Assembly: GCF_052055485.1 (NCBI RefSeq)
Contig: NZ_CP197171.1
Coordinates: forward strand, 1,984,001 to 2,048,000
Source of the DNA: Amphibacillus sp052055485
GTDB lineage: Bacteria; Bacillota; Bacilli; Bacillales; Amphibacillaceae
Direction: 5' to 3'
DNA length: 64,000 nucleotides
Position 1 is the first letter of the stretch. Every line of letters starts with the position of its first letter. Both the position numbers and the translations under genes were made by a program. The notes beneath the pieces were generated by a model that worked only from the letters and a program-made list of their open reading frames with translations, was not told the origin of the DNA and searched no databases. Positions 17,100 through 25,977 of the stretch are shown piece after piece.

Positions 17100-17660
17100 A
17101 GTTTAATTGATTAATTCAAAGGTTTATTCTATCAGCTATTTTTGTCGGTTGGATTATTTCGCAACTGAAACGTTGGTTTAGAGGATTTATTCCGCAAATG
17201 ACGAGTGTTATAGTGAGCTTTTTTTATACGTTTAGCTATCGTGTTATTCGTTGTTAATTTTGCTTTACAAGTCGTTGAAAGTGCAGTGAATAATCGCATG
17301 ATCTATCTTAATTGAAGCTCCTTTAGGCATTGAATACATTATCTTTGGTGGTTTACAATCAGTGATTACCATTACTGAACGGCACCATACTAATCGAATT
17401 ATTGAGATTAGTTTATTAAATAATCTAGCAATTGTGAGTATGACTGGATAATCTGGAATGGCAAGCGGAGTATCTACCTTGCTAAAAGATAAAGTTAGAC
17501 GAGCGAATACGGTCAACGTTGCAACGCTTATATTATTTGAAATCACTGAACGTTTACTATTTGGCGTGAATCTGCGAGCGATATATATTTTAGGGTCAGG
17601 AGCTGTTGCTTATTCTGGTAATAATTGTTATTTATTAAACAGCTACTGATATGGGGATGA
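17100..17660 (+). pseudogene. Remnant of sucrose/trehalose-type PTS EIIC gene
   Basis: The plus strand holds scattered EIIC fragments in shifting frames. One is SAIFVGWIISQLKRWFRGFIPQM, like the cytosolic loop before the TPFLT helix. Another is GMASGVSTLLKDKVRRANT followed by LFEITERLLFGVNLRAI, where intact EIIC proteins read GITEPAIFGVNLR. Stops and frameshifts are frequent and the N-terminal EIIB part is missing. It lies between a regulated promoter and the sucrose-6-phosphate hydrolase, where a scrA-like transporter would be expected. Confidence 0.7.
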
Positions 17661-17900
17661 ACCTTTAACCTGGGATTGTTATTATATACAAGTAGTTTTT
17701 CTAGAATATTGCAATCCATTTTTATCATACTAGTATCATTTGTAATCGAATTTGGTTTAGTACGTATTTAAGCAATATCAATACGAGCAGAATTAAACGC
17801 ATAAGTACAATAATTAATGTGTTCTGTGTTTTTTGCGATTTGAGAAAGGCAATTAAATGAAAAGTGAAAGAATTTAACTAAACTAGAAAAGGTAGAGAAT

Positions 17901-19358
17901 ATGAGTTTGCTAACAAAGGCTTATTGGGAAGGTTTAAAAAATAAACAAAGGAAATTAAAAGAAAAGATACAGAAAGATCATTGGCGCTTACATTATCATC
18001 AAATGCCAGCTACAGGATGGTTGAATGATCCAAATGGTGCTTGTCAATTTAAGGGCACCTATCATTTGTACCATCAATATGTACCGGAAAATCCCGAAGG
18101 TGGGATACCTCACTGGGCACACAAAACATCTAAAGATATGGTCCATTTTACGGAGGAAGAGATCTTTCTTTCGCCGGAACATAGCTATGAAAAAGACGGC
18201 GTATACTCTGGCAGTGCATTTGTAAAAGATGATGAGATTCACTATTTTTATACAGGAAATGTAAAAAATAGTGGAGGTTACGACTATATTTTCAATGGAC
18301 GGGAACAAAATACTGTACATGCTGTAAGTAAAGATGGTTTTTCATTGGAGCTGCAAGAGGTTGTAATCAAGCATGAGGACTATCCCAAAGAGTATACAGA
18401 CCATATACGAGATCCTAAAATTTTTGCCAAGAATGGTCTGTACTATATGGTTTTAGGAGCAAGGAGGAAGGATCACTATGGAGAACTGCTTCTTTATCGC
18501 TCGAAAGATCTGTATACTTGGGAATTCCATGGTATCTTGTTAGAGAAAAAAGAGGACATGGGATACATGTGGGAATGTCCAGATTTTTTTGACTTGAATG
18601 GAAAATCAGTTGTCCTGTTTTCTCCACAAGGATTGAACAAGAAGTTGCACCAATTTCAAAATGTTTATCAGACTGGGTTTTATATTGGAGAAACCGATTG
18701 GGACAAAATAGAGTTTCAACCTGAAGCCTCGTTCAAAGAACTGGATTATGGATTTGATTTCTATGCTCCTCAAACATTTGAAGATGAATCTGGCAGACGG
18801 ATTTTGTGGGGATGGATGGGCCTAGGAGATACGAATGCTGAATATGTCAATCCAACAGTTAATCACGGCTGGCAACATGCACTTACACTTCCACGTGAAT
18901 TGACAATTGAACAAGGTTGCTTGAAGCAGCGTCCACTTCCAGAATATCAAATGATCAGGAAAGAAGAAAATAGGATTGAAGCGAATATTTCAGGGGAATA
19001 CCGGAATGTAGAGCTTACATGTGAAGTTTCGGAGCTACTCATTTATTTTGATGAAGTGGAGGATGGATTTGAAATTCACTTAAGGCAAGACACAGTTATT
19101 CGGTATGATAAGGGAATTTTATCGATCACACATGGTGTGTCGGGAGCAGGCAGGTCTTTTCGAACGGTGAAAATAGATAAATTGGAGCAACTCCATATTT
19201 TCTCAGATACTTCTTCATTAGAAATCTTTATAAACGATGGTGACTATGTTATGAGTTCAAGAGTGTATCCAGATAAAGGCAAAAATCAAGTACGCTTCAG
19301 AGGACATGCACAATTGAGAGTGAACAAATGGGAAATAGCAAAAACAGTAATTGATTAG
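17901..19358 (+). CDS. scrB: GH32 sucrose-6-phosphate hydrolase
   Basis: The 485-residue protein has an N-terminal helical extension typical of ScrB enzymes. A five-bladed GH32 domain follows with the nucleophile D43 in WLNDPNG, the transition-state stabiliser D171 in IRDPK and the acid/base E225 in WECPD. A C-terminal beta-sandwich completes it (from about 350). No signal peptide, so it acts on cytosolic sucrose-6-phosphate, giving glucose-6-phosphate and fructose. GGTAGAG precedes the ATG. Its own PTS partner upstream is a pseudogene, so substrate must come through another permease, perhaps the GlvC-like one under the same operator. A terminator follows. Confidence 0.9.
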   Translation: MSLLTKAYWEGLKNKQRKLKEKIQKDHWRLHYHQMPATGWLNDPNGACQFKGTYHLYHQYVPENPEGGIPHWAHKTSKDMVHFTEEEIFLSPEHSYEKDGVYSGSAFVKDDEIHYFYTGNVKNSGGYDYIFNGREQNTVHAVSKDGFSLELQEVVIKHEDYPKEYTDHIRDPKIFAKNGLYYMVLGARRKDHYGELLLYRSKDLYTWEFHGILLEKKEDMGYMWECPDFFDLNGKSVVLFSPQGLNKKLHQFQNVYQTGFYIGETDWDKIEFQPEASFKELDYGFDFYAPQTFEDESGRRILWGWMGLGDTNAEYVNPTVNHGWQHALTLPRELTIEQGCLKQRPLPEYQMIRKEENRIEANISGEYRNVELTCEVSELLIYFDEVEDGFEIHLRQDTVIRYDKGILSITHGVSGAGRSFRTVKIDKLEQLHIFSDTSSLEIFINDGDYVMSSRVYPDKGKNQVRFRGHAQLRVNKWEIAKTVID

Positions 19359-19362
19359 TGAC

Positions 19363-19405
19363 AAAACGAGAGAATTTGCCTGGCAAATAACCTCTCGTTT
19401 TTTGT
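19363..19405 (+). terminator. Terminator after GH32 (scrB-like) gene
   Basis: AAAACGAGAG pairs with CTCTCGTTTT across a loop of about 19 bases, followed by a T run. Confidence 0.8.
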
Positions 19406-19499
19406 TTCAGATAACTCTATTGTAATGTCGTTTAATATTCAAAATAAGCTGCAATAGCATAAAGTTCATTTGTTTGTTCTAAAAAACGAACCCTTTCAA

Positions 19500-19840
19500 T
19501 CTCGTTTTAGAACTGTTTCATCCGGAGCTAAAGTAACACCCGTCTCCTTCAAATGCTTTCTTCCTCCTTCATAAGAATAGGAGTCAATATCTTGAGTCAT
19601 GTTATTAAAAGCTCTTGGAGTTAAAACAACGAAAATCTCTTTTTTCACTAGCTTTTTCATTCTGTTGCATGTATGAGGAGGTAAATTTCCTTAATAGTTA
19701 GTTTGCTGTATCATCACAGGCAGATCATTTTTCCTGAAACCCCACAATCAATGATGATAAAATTTGCCCCTACTACATGATCTGCGCCCTGTAGAACTCC
19801 CTCATACTAGTAGAAATATATTGTGAATCAAAAACAAATC
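19500..19840 (-). pseudogene. Decayed minus-strand fragments, including copy B of the 12.8-kb relic
   Basis: At 19700-19840 the sequence is related to 12781-12920 (QYISTSMREFYRAQIM before stops). At about 19505-19665 a short open stretch MKKLVKKEIFVVLTPRAFNN ends at a stop. The two are not in one intact frame. No family is recognised. The sequence 19405-20051 contains no other gene. Confidence 0.4.
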
Positions 19841-19867
19841 ATTGTAAATAATAAAAGCAATCAAACT

Positions 19868-19907
19868 AGACGATGAGATGATGAAATAAGTGAATCGTCT
19901 TTTTTTA
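19868..19907 (+). terminator. Terminator-like hairpin before the sulfatase operon
   Basis: AGACGAT pairs with ATCGTCT, followed by seven T. It isolates the next operon from read-through. Confidence 0.6.
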
Positions 19908-20012
19908 TTATAAATAACAAATAAATCCAAATCGCTCCCGTTTAGTGAATCCATTTCCCAATCTCTTATTTTGATCTTTTAATCAGTACATTCACTAGTT
20001 ATAATCCTTTTA

Positions 20013-20026
20013 TGGGAGCGTTACCA
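20013..20026 (+). promoter_or_regulatory. Candidate LacI/CcpA-type operator of the sulfatase operon
   Basis: TGGGAGCGTTACCA is an imperfect palindrome with a central CG, just downstream of a TATAAT at 20000-20005. It matches 11 of 14 positions of the cre consensus. No dedicated regulator gene lies in this operon. Confidence 0.4.
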
Positions 20027-20051
20027 GTTAAGAATGAAGGGAGTTTGTTGT

Positions 20052-21404
20052 ATGGACAACAAGACATTAGCAACAAAGATAATTGAATATTCAGGTGGAA
20101 CTGATAATTTTTCAAGTCTGACTAATTGTATGACACGGGTTCGAATCAAGTATAAAGATTTGGATAAAGTGGATCTGGACGCCATTAAAGATCTTCAAGG
20201 TGTTCAAGGGATAAATCAGGCTGAATCGACACAAATTATCGTCGGACCTGGCCGGAGTGAGAAGGTCAAAACAGAGCTTGAGAATCAATTGAGTTTAAAG
20301 AATGATGACAATGAAGAAGAGGATGAAAAGCAAGGTTTCTTAAAAACATTAGCTAGTATCTTCATACCAGCTTTACCAGCTATTATTGCGTCAGGTATTT
20401 CAATGGGGATTAATAATGTTATTATGAATATTGCTGATCTCAGGGTAGCTGAACTGGGAATTGAAGCAACCGAATCCTTATCTGCCCAGCAGGTTGTACT
20501 TGACTCATGGAATATGTTAGAGGTTAGTACATTTTTAGGGATTGTTGGTGATGCCACCTTTTCTTTTCTTGCGATTTATATCGGGATAACAGCTGCACGT
20601 GTGTTTAAAACAGACATGATTCTAGGCGGTATCCTTGGTGCAGTTACGATTGCAGGAGAATTAAGCCTATTGGGGTTACAAACAGGTCAAGGTGGTTTGT
20701 TTGGTGTTATCTTGGGTGTTTATATTTTAGCTAAAGTTCAACAATGGCTAAGAAAAATTATTCCAAATATATTGGATGTTGTCTTAACACCAACACTCAC
20801 GGTTTTGATAACAGGTGCCCTTTATTTAGCTGTCATTATGCCGATCGCAGGTTTTCTATCAGATGGATTGATGAATGGAATCATCTGGTTATTAGATTTT
20901 AGTGGTATTATAGGCGGCTTTGTTCTGTCAGCTTTATTCCCATCATTAATTGCGACAGGTCTACATCATGGCTTAACACCGATTCATATGGAATTTATTA
21001 ATGCAACGGGAGCAACACCGCTTTTCCCTGTACAAATTATGAGTAATGCAGGGATGGTTGGTGCAGGTATTGCCATTTATCTATTAACAAAAAGTGCAAA
21101 AATGAAAGAGAATGCTAAAGGGGCTATTCCGACAACTTTCTTATCCGTCGGTGAGCCAACCATGTATGGTGTGCTGATTCCTTCTGGTTTTGGTTTTATA
21201 ACAGCTTCACTAGGAGCAGGTTTTGGTGGAATTATGATTCGATTGCTAGATGTACAAGCTTCAGCCATTGGGGCAGCTGGGATGTCTGCTATTCCGTTAA
21301 TTGCTAATGGGGATTATCTGAAGTATTTACTTTGCTACGCAATTGGCTGTGCAGCAGGTTTTATCATCACTTATCTAGTTGGAAAAGCACGAAAATATAG
21401 TTAG
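20052..21404 (+). CDS. PTS EIIBC permease linked to sulfatase genes
   Basis: This 450-residue permease of the glucose superfamily (sucrose/trehalose/MurNAc branch) has an EIIB domain with phospho-cysteine C26 (LTNCMTRVRI). A charged linker and an EIIC domain follow, with ten or so hydrophobic helices, the GLHHGLTPIHM motif and SVGEPTMYGV. EIIA is absent. The start at 20052 has AAGGGAG upstream. It heads an operon with a cytosolic sulfatase and its maturase, so the imported sugar is probably sulfated. Its sequence is related to the MurP protein at 57.3 kb, but MurQ/MupG homologues are not in this operon. The substrate is not known. Confidence 0.88.
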   Translation: MDNKTLATKIIEYSGGTDNFSSLTNCMTRVRIKYKDLDKVDLDAIKDLQGVQGINQAESTQIIVGPGRSEKVKTELENQLSLKNDDNEEEDEKQGFLKTLASIFIPALPAIIASGISMGINNVIMNIADLRVAELGIEATESLSAQQVVLDSWNMLEVSTFLGIVGDATFSFLAIYIGITAARVFKTDMILGGILGAVTIAGELSLLGLQTGQGGLFGVILGVYILAKVQQWLRKIIPNILDVVLTPTLTVLITGALYLAVIMPIAGFLSDGLMNGIIWLLDFSGIIGGFVLSALFPSLIATGLHHGLTPIHMEFINATGATPLFPVQIMSNAGMVGAGIAIYLLTKSAKMKENAKGAIPTTFLSVGEPTMYGVLIPSGFGFITASLGAGFGGIMIRLLDVQASAIGAAGMSAIPLIANGDYLKYLLCYAIGCAAGFIITYLVGKARKYS

Positions 21405-21436
21405 ATGTATGGCTGATAAGGAGGAGTTAATAAGCT

Positions 21437-23215
21437 ATGCGAGTTATTCAAGTAATGTTTGATACCCTTAAACGAGATTATTTGACACCATATGAAATGA
21501 ATGATGTCTATACACCTAATTTTGAACGATTGTCCAAGCAAACGGTCCGATTTGATAACTTTTTTGCAGGAAGTTTACCCTGTATGCCAGCAAGACGTGA
21601 TTTGCATACGGGAAGGTATAATTTCTTACACCGAGGATGGGGACCGATTGAGCCCTTTGATGATTCTATGCCAGAAATTTTAAAAGAAAATGGAATCTAT
21701 ACACATCTTGTCACCGATCATAAGCATTATTGGCGAGATGGGGGTGCGACTTACCATCCACGTTATTCATCTTATGAGCTGATTAGAGGACAAGAAGGAG
21801 ACAATTGGAAAGGAAGAGTAGATAAGACATATGAAGTCGAGGGACTAGATAATCTTGATCAGGAAGGGAAAAAAAGAAAGACGATCAGTATCTCTCAAGA
21901 TTTTGTCAATAGAGAATATATGCCTGAAGAAACTGATCACATGATGTATCGAACTTTTGATGCGGGTTTAGAGTTTTTACAAGAAAATGTTGCTGCTGAA
22001 AATTGGTTTTTACAAATTGAATCGTTTGATCCCCATGAACCTTTCTTTGTACCTGAAAAATATTTGAACATGTATGGTGTCACAAAAGATGAATTTAATG
22101 GCTGGTTGTTATATGGTCATGATGACTTTTCACCTGAAAAAAGTGATTTGATCAAAAAATATTATAAAGCCCTTGTGACCATGTGTGATATTTATTTGGG
22201 TAAGATTCTAGACTTTATGGATGAGCATAATATGTGGAAGGATACTATGCTGATTGTTAATACTGATCATGGCTTACTTTTAGGTGAGCATCAATGGTGG
22301 GGAAAGAATATCATGCCTATATACAATGAGATTGCCTTGCTGCCTTTCTTTATTTGGTATCCGCAATTAGAAAGACAAGGGGAAGCTGTTGATCAGTTAG
22401 CACAAACAATTGATATTCCAGCAACTATTCTAGACTTTTTCAATATTGAGTTACCTAAAGATATGAAAGGGAAGCCGTTAAAACGGGTGATTGAATCTAA
22501 CGAAGCTAATCATGAAGCCATATTGTTTGGGTATTTTGGAAGTAATCTAAACATGAGTGATGGTGAATATGTCTACATGAGGGCTCCAATAGCGGGACGT
22601 GAACACTTATTAAGAGAATATACCTTATCACCGACGCGAATTAATCGACGATTCAGTCCTAATGAATTAAAAGAAACAAAGTTAGCTGAGCCATTTGAGT
22701 TTACCAAAGGGATTAAAGTTTTAGAAATTCCTTCTCAAGATATAATGGCGAAACATTACTATCGATTTGGTAATAAGTTGTTCAATTATCAAACCGATCC
22801 CAAACAAACAAATCCATTAAAGGATGCTATCAAAGAATTTGAAATGATTACAAAAATGAAGCAATTAATGGAGGAAAATGAAGCGCCAGCCTCGTTGTAT
22901 GAGTACTTTGGTTTAAATGAGCTAAACAGTATAGCGGATGTTGAAACTGAGCATGAGCAATTAGATAAAGCAAAAGAAGTCGTTTGTAAGGGTATTTCAT
23001 TTGAAAATCATGCGGTTAAAGAAGGTTATCTAACACTCTACACAGCATTGAAAGATAACGATCAACGAGAAAAATTAAAGAGTGATTTCAAACAGTTAAA
23101 CGATGATAAACAAATTCAGTCAAAGCAATTGGAATCCTGGGTCAAGGAAAATGTTGCAACTGATCAACAATCGCTTATTTTTTATCGAATGGATTTATCG
23201 ATGCGTATCGATTAA
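21437..23215 (+). CDS. Cytosolic type I (formylglycine) sulfatase
   Basis: The 592-residue protein belongs to the alkaline-phosphatase-like sulfatases. It begins VMFDTLKRDYL with metal-binding aspartates. It has the modification site C49-M-P-A-R53 within LPCMPARRDLHTGRYN, and the later metal site NTDHGLLLGEHQWWGKN. The Cys at 49 must be converted to formylglycine; the downstream anSME can do this without oxygen. No signal peptide is present, which is unusual for glycan sulfatases and fits desulfation inside the cell after PTS uptake. It follows the PTS gene by 32 bases with AAGGAGGAG before the ATG. The C-terminal 150 residues are rich in charged helices. The sugar position attacked is not predictable here. 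Confidence 0.9.
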   Translation: MRVIQVMFDTLKRDYLTPYEMNDVYTPNFERLSKQTVRFDNFFAGSLPCMPARRDLHTGRYNFLHRGWGPIEPFDDSMPEILKENGIYTHLVTDHKHYWRDGGATYHPRYSSYELIRGQEGDNWKGRVDKTYEVEGLDNLDQEGKKRKTISISQDFVNREYMPEETDHMMYRTFDAGLEFLQENVAAENWFLQIESFDPHEPFFVPEKYLNMYGVTKDEFNGWLLYGHDDFSPEKSDLIKKYYKALVTMCDIYLGKILDFMDEHNMWKDTMLIVNTDHGLLLGEHQWWGKNIMPIYNEIALLPFFIWYPQLERQGEAVDQLAQTIDIPATILDFFNIELPKDMKGKPLKRVIESNEANHEAILFGYFGSNLNMSDGEYVYMRAPIAGREHLLREYTLSPTRINRRFSPNELKETKLAEPFEFTKGIKVLEIPSQDIMAKHYYRFGNKLFNYQTDPKQTNPLKDAIKEFEMITKMKQLMEENEAPASLYEYFGLNELNSIADVETEHEQLDKAKEVVCKGISFENHAVKEGYLTLYTALKDNDQREKLKSDFKQLNDDKQIQSKQLESWVKENVATDQQSLIFYRMDLSMRID

Positions 23216-23228
23216 CTAAGGTAATTGA

Positions 23229-23265
23229 AATGGTTAAGGTGAGCTCCTTTCACCTTAACCATTTT
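23229..23265 (+). terminator. Intra-operon hairpin between sulfatase and maturase genes
   Basis: A perfect 14-bp stem (AATGGTTAAGGTGA / TCACCTTAACCATT) with a 7-nt loop sits between the two genes, followed by only four T. It could reduce transcription of the maturase or mark an RNA processing or stability end. Confidence 0.7.
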
Positions 23266-23286
23266 AGTCAAAAGAGGGGGAGAAGG

Positions 23287-24417
23287 ATGCCGTTAATAAC
23301 GAATAAACTTGCAGGTGTGATGTGGAAAACTGTATCAGAGGCTTGTAATTTAGCATGTGATTATTGCTATTATAGTAGATGTCAGGGTAAACCTGGTAAA
23401 ATTCAAACGATAGATGAGAGTGTGTTAGAAAAGTTTATTAGTGAATATTTAAAGGTGAATAGAATTTACGCACCTTTTGTTTGGCAAGGTGGTGAGCCAT
23501 TACTTGCAGGTATACGTTTTTTTGAAAAAGTTATTGAATTACAAGAGGAATATTCAGATGCTCGCACAATCATAGCCAATTCAATTCAAACCAATGGAAC
23601 CCTAATTAATCGCCGTTGGGCAAAATTTTTTAAAGATCACAATATGTTAATCGGAGTAAGTATTGATGGTCCAGCTCGGATTCATGATAAGCGTCGAGTG
23701 ACATCGAATGGTAAAGGTAGTTACACAGCAGTGATGAGAGGAATTAACTATCTCGAAGAGGAAGAAGTTGATTTTAATATTTTAACAGTCATTCACGAGG
23801 ATAATGTTAGGGAAGTGCAGGCATTGTTTGAATTTTATCGTCAAAATCAGTTCTCATATGTCCAGTTTATCCCTTGTATGGATTTTTTGTCACAGGAAGC
23901 TGATCAGGCTGGTGAATACTTGATTACACCTAAAGAGTATGGCGATTTTTTATGTGAAGCGTTTGATCAATGGTATAACGACGGCGAACCAGATTTATCG
24001 GTTAGATTTTTTGATAACATGCTTTCTGCTTACGTAGGAGGACAAGCAGAGTTGTGCCAAGTGATGGAACAGTGTCCCAAAATGCTTGTTTTAGAACAAA
24101 ATGGTGATGCCTATCCATGTGATTTTTATATAGATGATCAATATAAATTGGGGAACATAGCTACAGATTCCTTAGATTCCTTGATTGAAAGTGAGAAATG
24201 GGATCAGTTTAGCGGTTTGAAGCCTGCTTTACCTGAGCAATGTCAGACATGTGAGTTTCTTAATCTATGTCACGGAGGATGTCCTCGGAATCGACAAGGA
24301 GAAGGAGTTGAATTCTTTTGTGAGAGTTATAAACAGGTTTTTCGATATGCAGATCAGAAGATGAAAACGCTGGCTAATCAAATCCGTGAAGGTGAATTTG
24401 TCTATAAAATAAGCTAA
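23287..24417 (+). CDS. Anaerobic sulfatase-maturating enzyme (radical SAM)
   Basis: The 376-residue radical SAM protein carries the C20-x3-C24-x2-C27 cluster motif (ACNLACDYCYY) and the SAM-binding QGGEP. A cysteine-rich SPASM tail follows (CQVMEQC, PCDFY, CQTCEFLNLCHGGCPRNR) that binds two auxiliary Fe-S clusters. This is the anSME layout, which oxidises the active-site Cys of sulfatases to formylglycine without oxygen. The start at 23287 is chosen because GAGGGGGAGAAGG precedes it and the longer reading frame runs through a hairpin. Placed directly after a CxPxR sulfatase, it is very likely that enzyme's maturase. Confidence 0.93.
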   Translation: MPLITNKLAGVMWKTVSEACNLACDYCYYSRCQGKPGKIQTIDESVLEKFISEYLKVNRIYAPFVWQGGEPLLAGIRFFEKVIELQEEYSDARTIIANSIQTNGTLINRRWAKFFKDHNMLIGVSIDGPARIHDKRRVTSNGKGSYTAVMRGINYLEEEEVDFNILTVIHEDNVREVQALFEFYRQNQFSYVQFIPCMDFLSQEADQAGEYLITPKEYGDFLCEAFDQWYNDGEPDLSVRFFDNMLSAYVGGQAELCQVMEQCPKMLVLEQNGDAYPCDFYIDDQYKLGNIATDSLDSLIESEKWDQFSGLKPALPEQCQTCEFLNLCHGGCPRNRQGEGVEFFCESYKQVFRYADQKMKTLANQIREGEFVYKIS

Positions 24418-24464
24418 GTAAGCTTAAATATATACAAAAATTCAACAAAATAGATTGTGGTATA

Positions 24465-25054
24465 TCATTCTTTACTTCTGAAAATAACACTTGACTCATC
24501 GTAGGAAAGAGGCTGTAGTAAAAGACAAGATTTACAACTAAAGACAGCTTCTTTAATGTTTACTAAGTTGTTTATCATTGTCTGATTGAGTGGGGCTGAA
24601 TCAGATGAGAACATTAAAATTTGTACGCAAGTTTTTTGGATCTGTGTCAATTTTAACGATTGCATATGAATGATGAGGATTCATAAACAAGTGATTTGAA
24701 TCATCAAGCAGTGTGCCCTTCCCTTTTAGAGGATGGTATAAAAAGTTGTTGAGCAACTGCTTTGTTTTATTGTCCAACACCCTTTTAATCTCGATTGCGC
24801 CATTCCCTAAATTTTTGTTCCACATCAGTACTTGGAATAAAGAAAGCGTTTTTAAGTTCAGTCACAAAAATAGTCCCTTTATGTTTTTCGGACGTTAGAA
24901 TATGCTTTGTAGGTATAATGACATAATAAGAACTAATTGGACTATATAATAATGCAACCTCTTCTTTATAGCTTTCATCAAAATAGATGGCAAGTGCAAT
25001 CAAATTACATTTTTGTCTAATCAACCTATTACACCTCCCGTAAAGATAGATCAA
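24465..25054 (-). pseudogene. Frameshifted minus-strand gene of unknown function
   Basis: Three successive minus-strand reading frames overlap or abut. 25054-24785 has KCNLIALAIYFDES and IVPTK-like segments. 24825-24601 includes GAIEIKRVLDNKTKQLLNNF. 24665-24465 has SDSAPLNQTMINNLVNIKEA. Together they would give one protein of about 190 residues if two frameshifts were repaired. I do not recognise the family. The region 25060-25600 has a terminator-like hairpin (25224-25270), a second hairpin (ACGATTAG/CTAATCGT at 25342-25360) and no other gene. Confidence 0.45.
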
Positions 25055-25223
25055 TCATATCATATGTTACTAGAATTAGGTATCTTTTTTTGCCCCATCG
25101 AAACCCGTTGTTGCCCCGAGTTTTACGGACGGTTATCTGTGATAAAATTATTTCCTAAAATGACGTCGGTGGGATGAGTCATTGCACTTAAGAAGTTTAC
25201 ATCACAGGAGTAAGAGACTTTTT

Positions 25224-25270
25224 AGATAATGTTCCTATAGGATAAATATCTAGATCATTATCTTTTTTTG
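25224..25270 (+). terminator. Terminator-like hairpin in gene-poor stretch
   Basis: AGATAATG pairs with CATTATCT across about 24 bases, followed by seven T. No intact gene precedes it on the plus strand. Confidence 0.5.
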
Positions 25271-25609
25271 TTTGATTAACGAACCAACTATGCTTAACTT
25301 CTGTTCGTACTCTTTCAAGACTAATTCAAGATCAAAGGTGTACGATTAGCTCCTAATCGTGTGCCTCTAAGGATCATTCAAAATCAACTCTGAATGGTTA
25401 GCCTCTTTTATTTCAAACATTTTTTGCTTACCTAATAATGGGTTCGTTCACTCCATCATAGTATGCACAGGATAAAATGCCTTTTGAAAAAAAGTAAGCT
25501 TTCTGATCATGGAGTGCTTTTTTAAAATAGAAAACATGGGCAATATCCCTTCCACGATCGAGCGAGGGACATATACTATTGGTGAAATGACTAAAAGGAG
25601 GTTTTAATC

Positions 25610-25771
25610 TTGACTAATACAGGTGTTTCTGGATGTGACACACCGGCTCCTGCACCAGCTCCCGCACCAGGAGGGTTTGGCGCTGGTTTTGCCCTATTGA
25701 TTGTCTTGTTCATTTTGTTAATCATCATCGGTGCTTCATTTGGTGGCTACGGTGGAGACTGCTTCTATTAA
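25610..25771 (+). CDS. YjcZ-family sporulation miniprotein
   Basis: This small gene encodes 53 residues from a TTG start, with AAAAGGAGG eight bases upstream. The N-terminal part is a PAPAPAPAP stretch. Then comes GGFGAGFALLIVLFILLIIIGA and an end rich in Gly, Tyr and Cys (GGYGGDCFY). The GxGxxFALIVVLFILLIIVGA-type helix is the hallmark of the YjcZ/SscA family of tiny transmembrane proteins (TIGR01732/PF09680) found in spore-forming Bacillaceae. Many are made in sporulation; SscA of B. subtilis helps coat assembly. The Pro-Ala repeat is not part of the usual family. It has its own terminator. Confidence 0.85.
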   Translation: MTNTGVSGCDTPAPAPAPAPGGFGAGFALLIVLFILLIIIGASFGGYGGDCFY

Positions 25772-25822
25772 ATGTATTTGCTTTAAATCTATTTAATCAA
25801 TGGTAAAAGTGGTAGAAAAAAG

Positions 25823-25860
25823 ACACCTCTTAAGGCTTGCAAGCTTAAGAGGTGTTATTT
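25823..25860 (+). terminator. Terminator after the YjcZ-type gene
   Basis: ACACCTCTTAAG pairs perfectly with CTTAAGAGGTGT across a 9-nt loop, followed by TATTT, with A-rich sequence on the other side. Confidence 0.8.
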
Positions 25861-25891
25861 CTGTTTGCAAAAATTCAATAAAAGAGGGGTG

Positions 25892-25935
25892 GGGCTGTTG
25901 CAAAATGAAAAATAAATAGTGCAACAGCCCTTTTT
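25892..25935. terminator. GGGCTGTTGCA hairpin, left border of repeat array 2
   Basis: GGGCTGTTGCA pairs with TGCAACAGCCC and ends in five T. It belongs to the same hairpin family as those at 3.49, 26.27, 35.91 and 36.71 kb. Confidence 0.75.
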
Positions 25936-25977
25936 ATCATGCTATATGTATTTTCAGATTTGAAACTATCCTTAATT

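Noticed and set aside
17265..17546. 93-codon frame on the minus strand
   Set aside because: It runs opposite to the EIIC relic, whose plus-strand motifs explain the sequence.
23230..23286. Longer N-terminus of the maturase
   Set aside because: The extra codons are made up of the hairpin stem, and the good ribosome site lies just before 23287.
25340..25420. Paired hairpins resembling a riboswitch or T-box
   Set aside because: No T-box sequence or known aptamer core was found, and no gene follows within 190 bases in the right arrangement.
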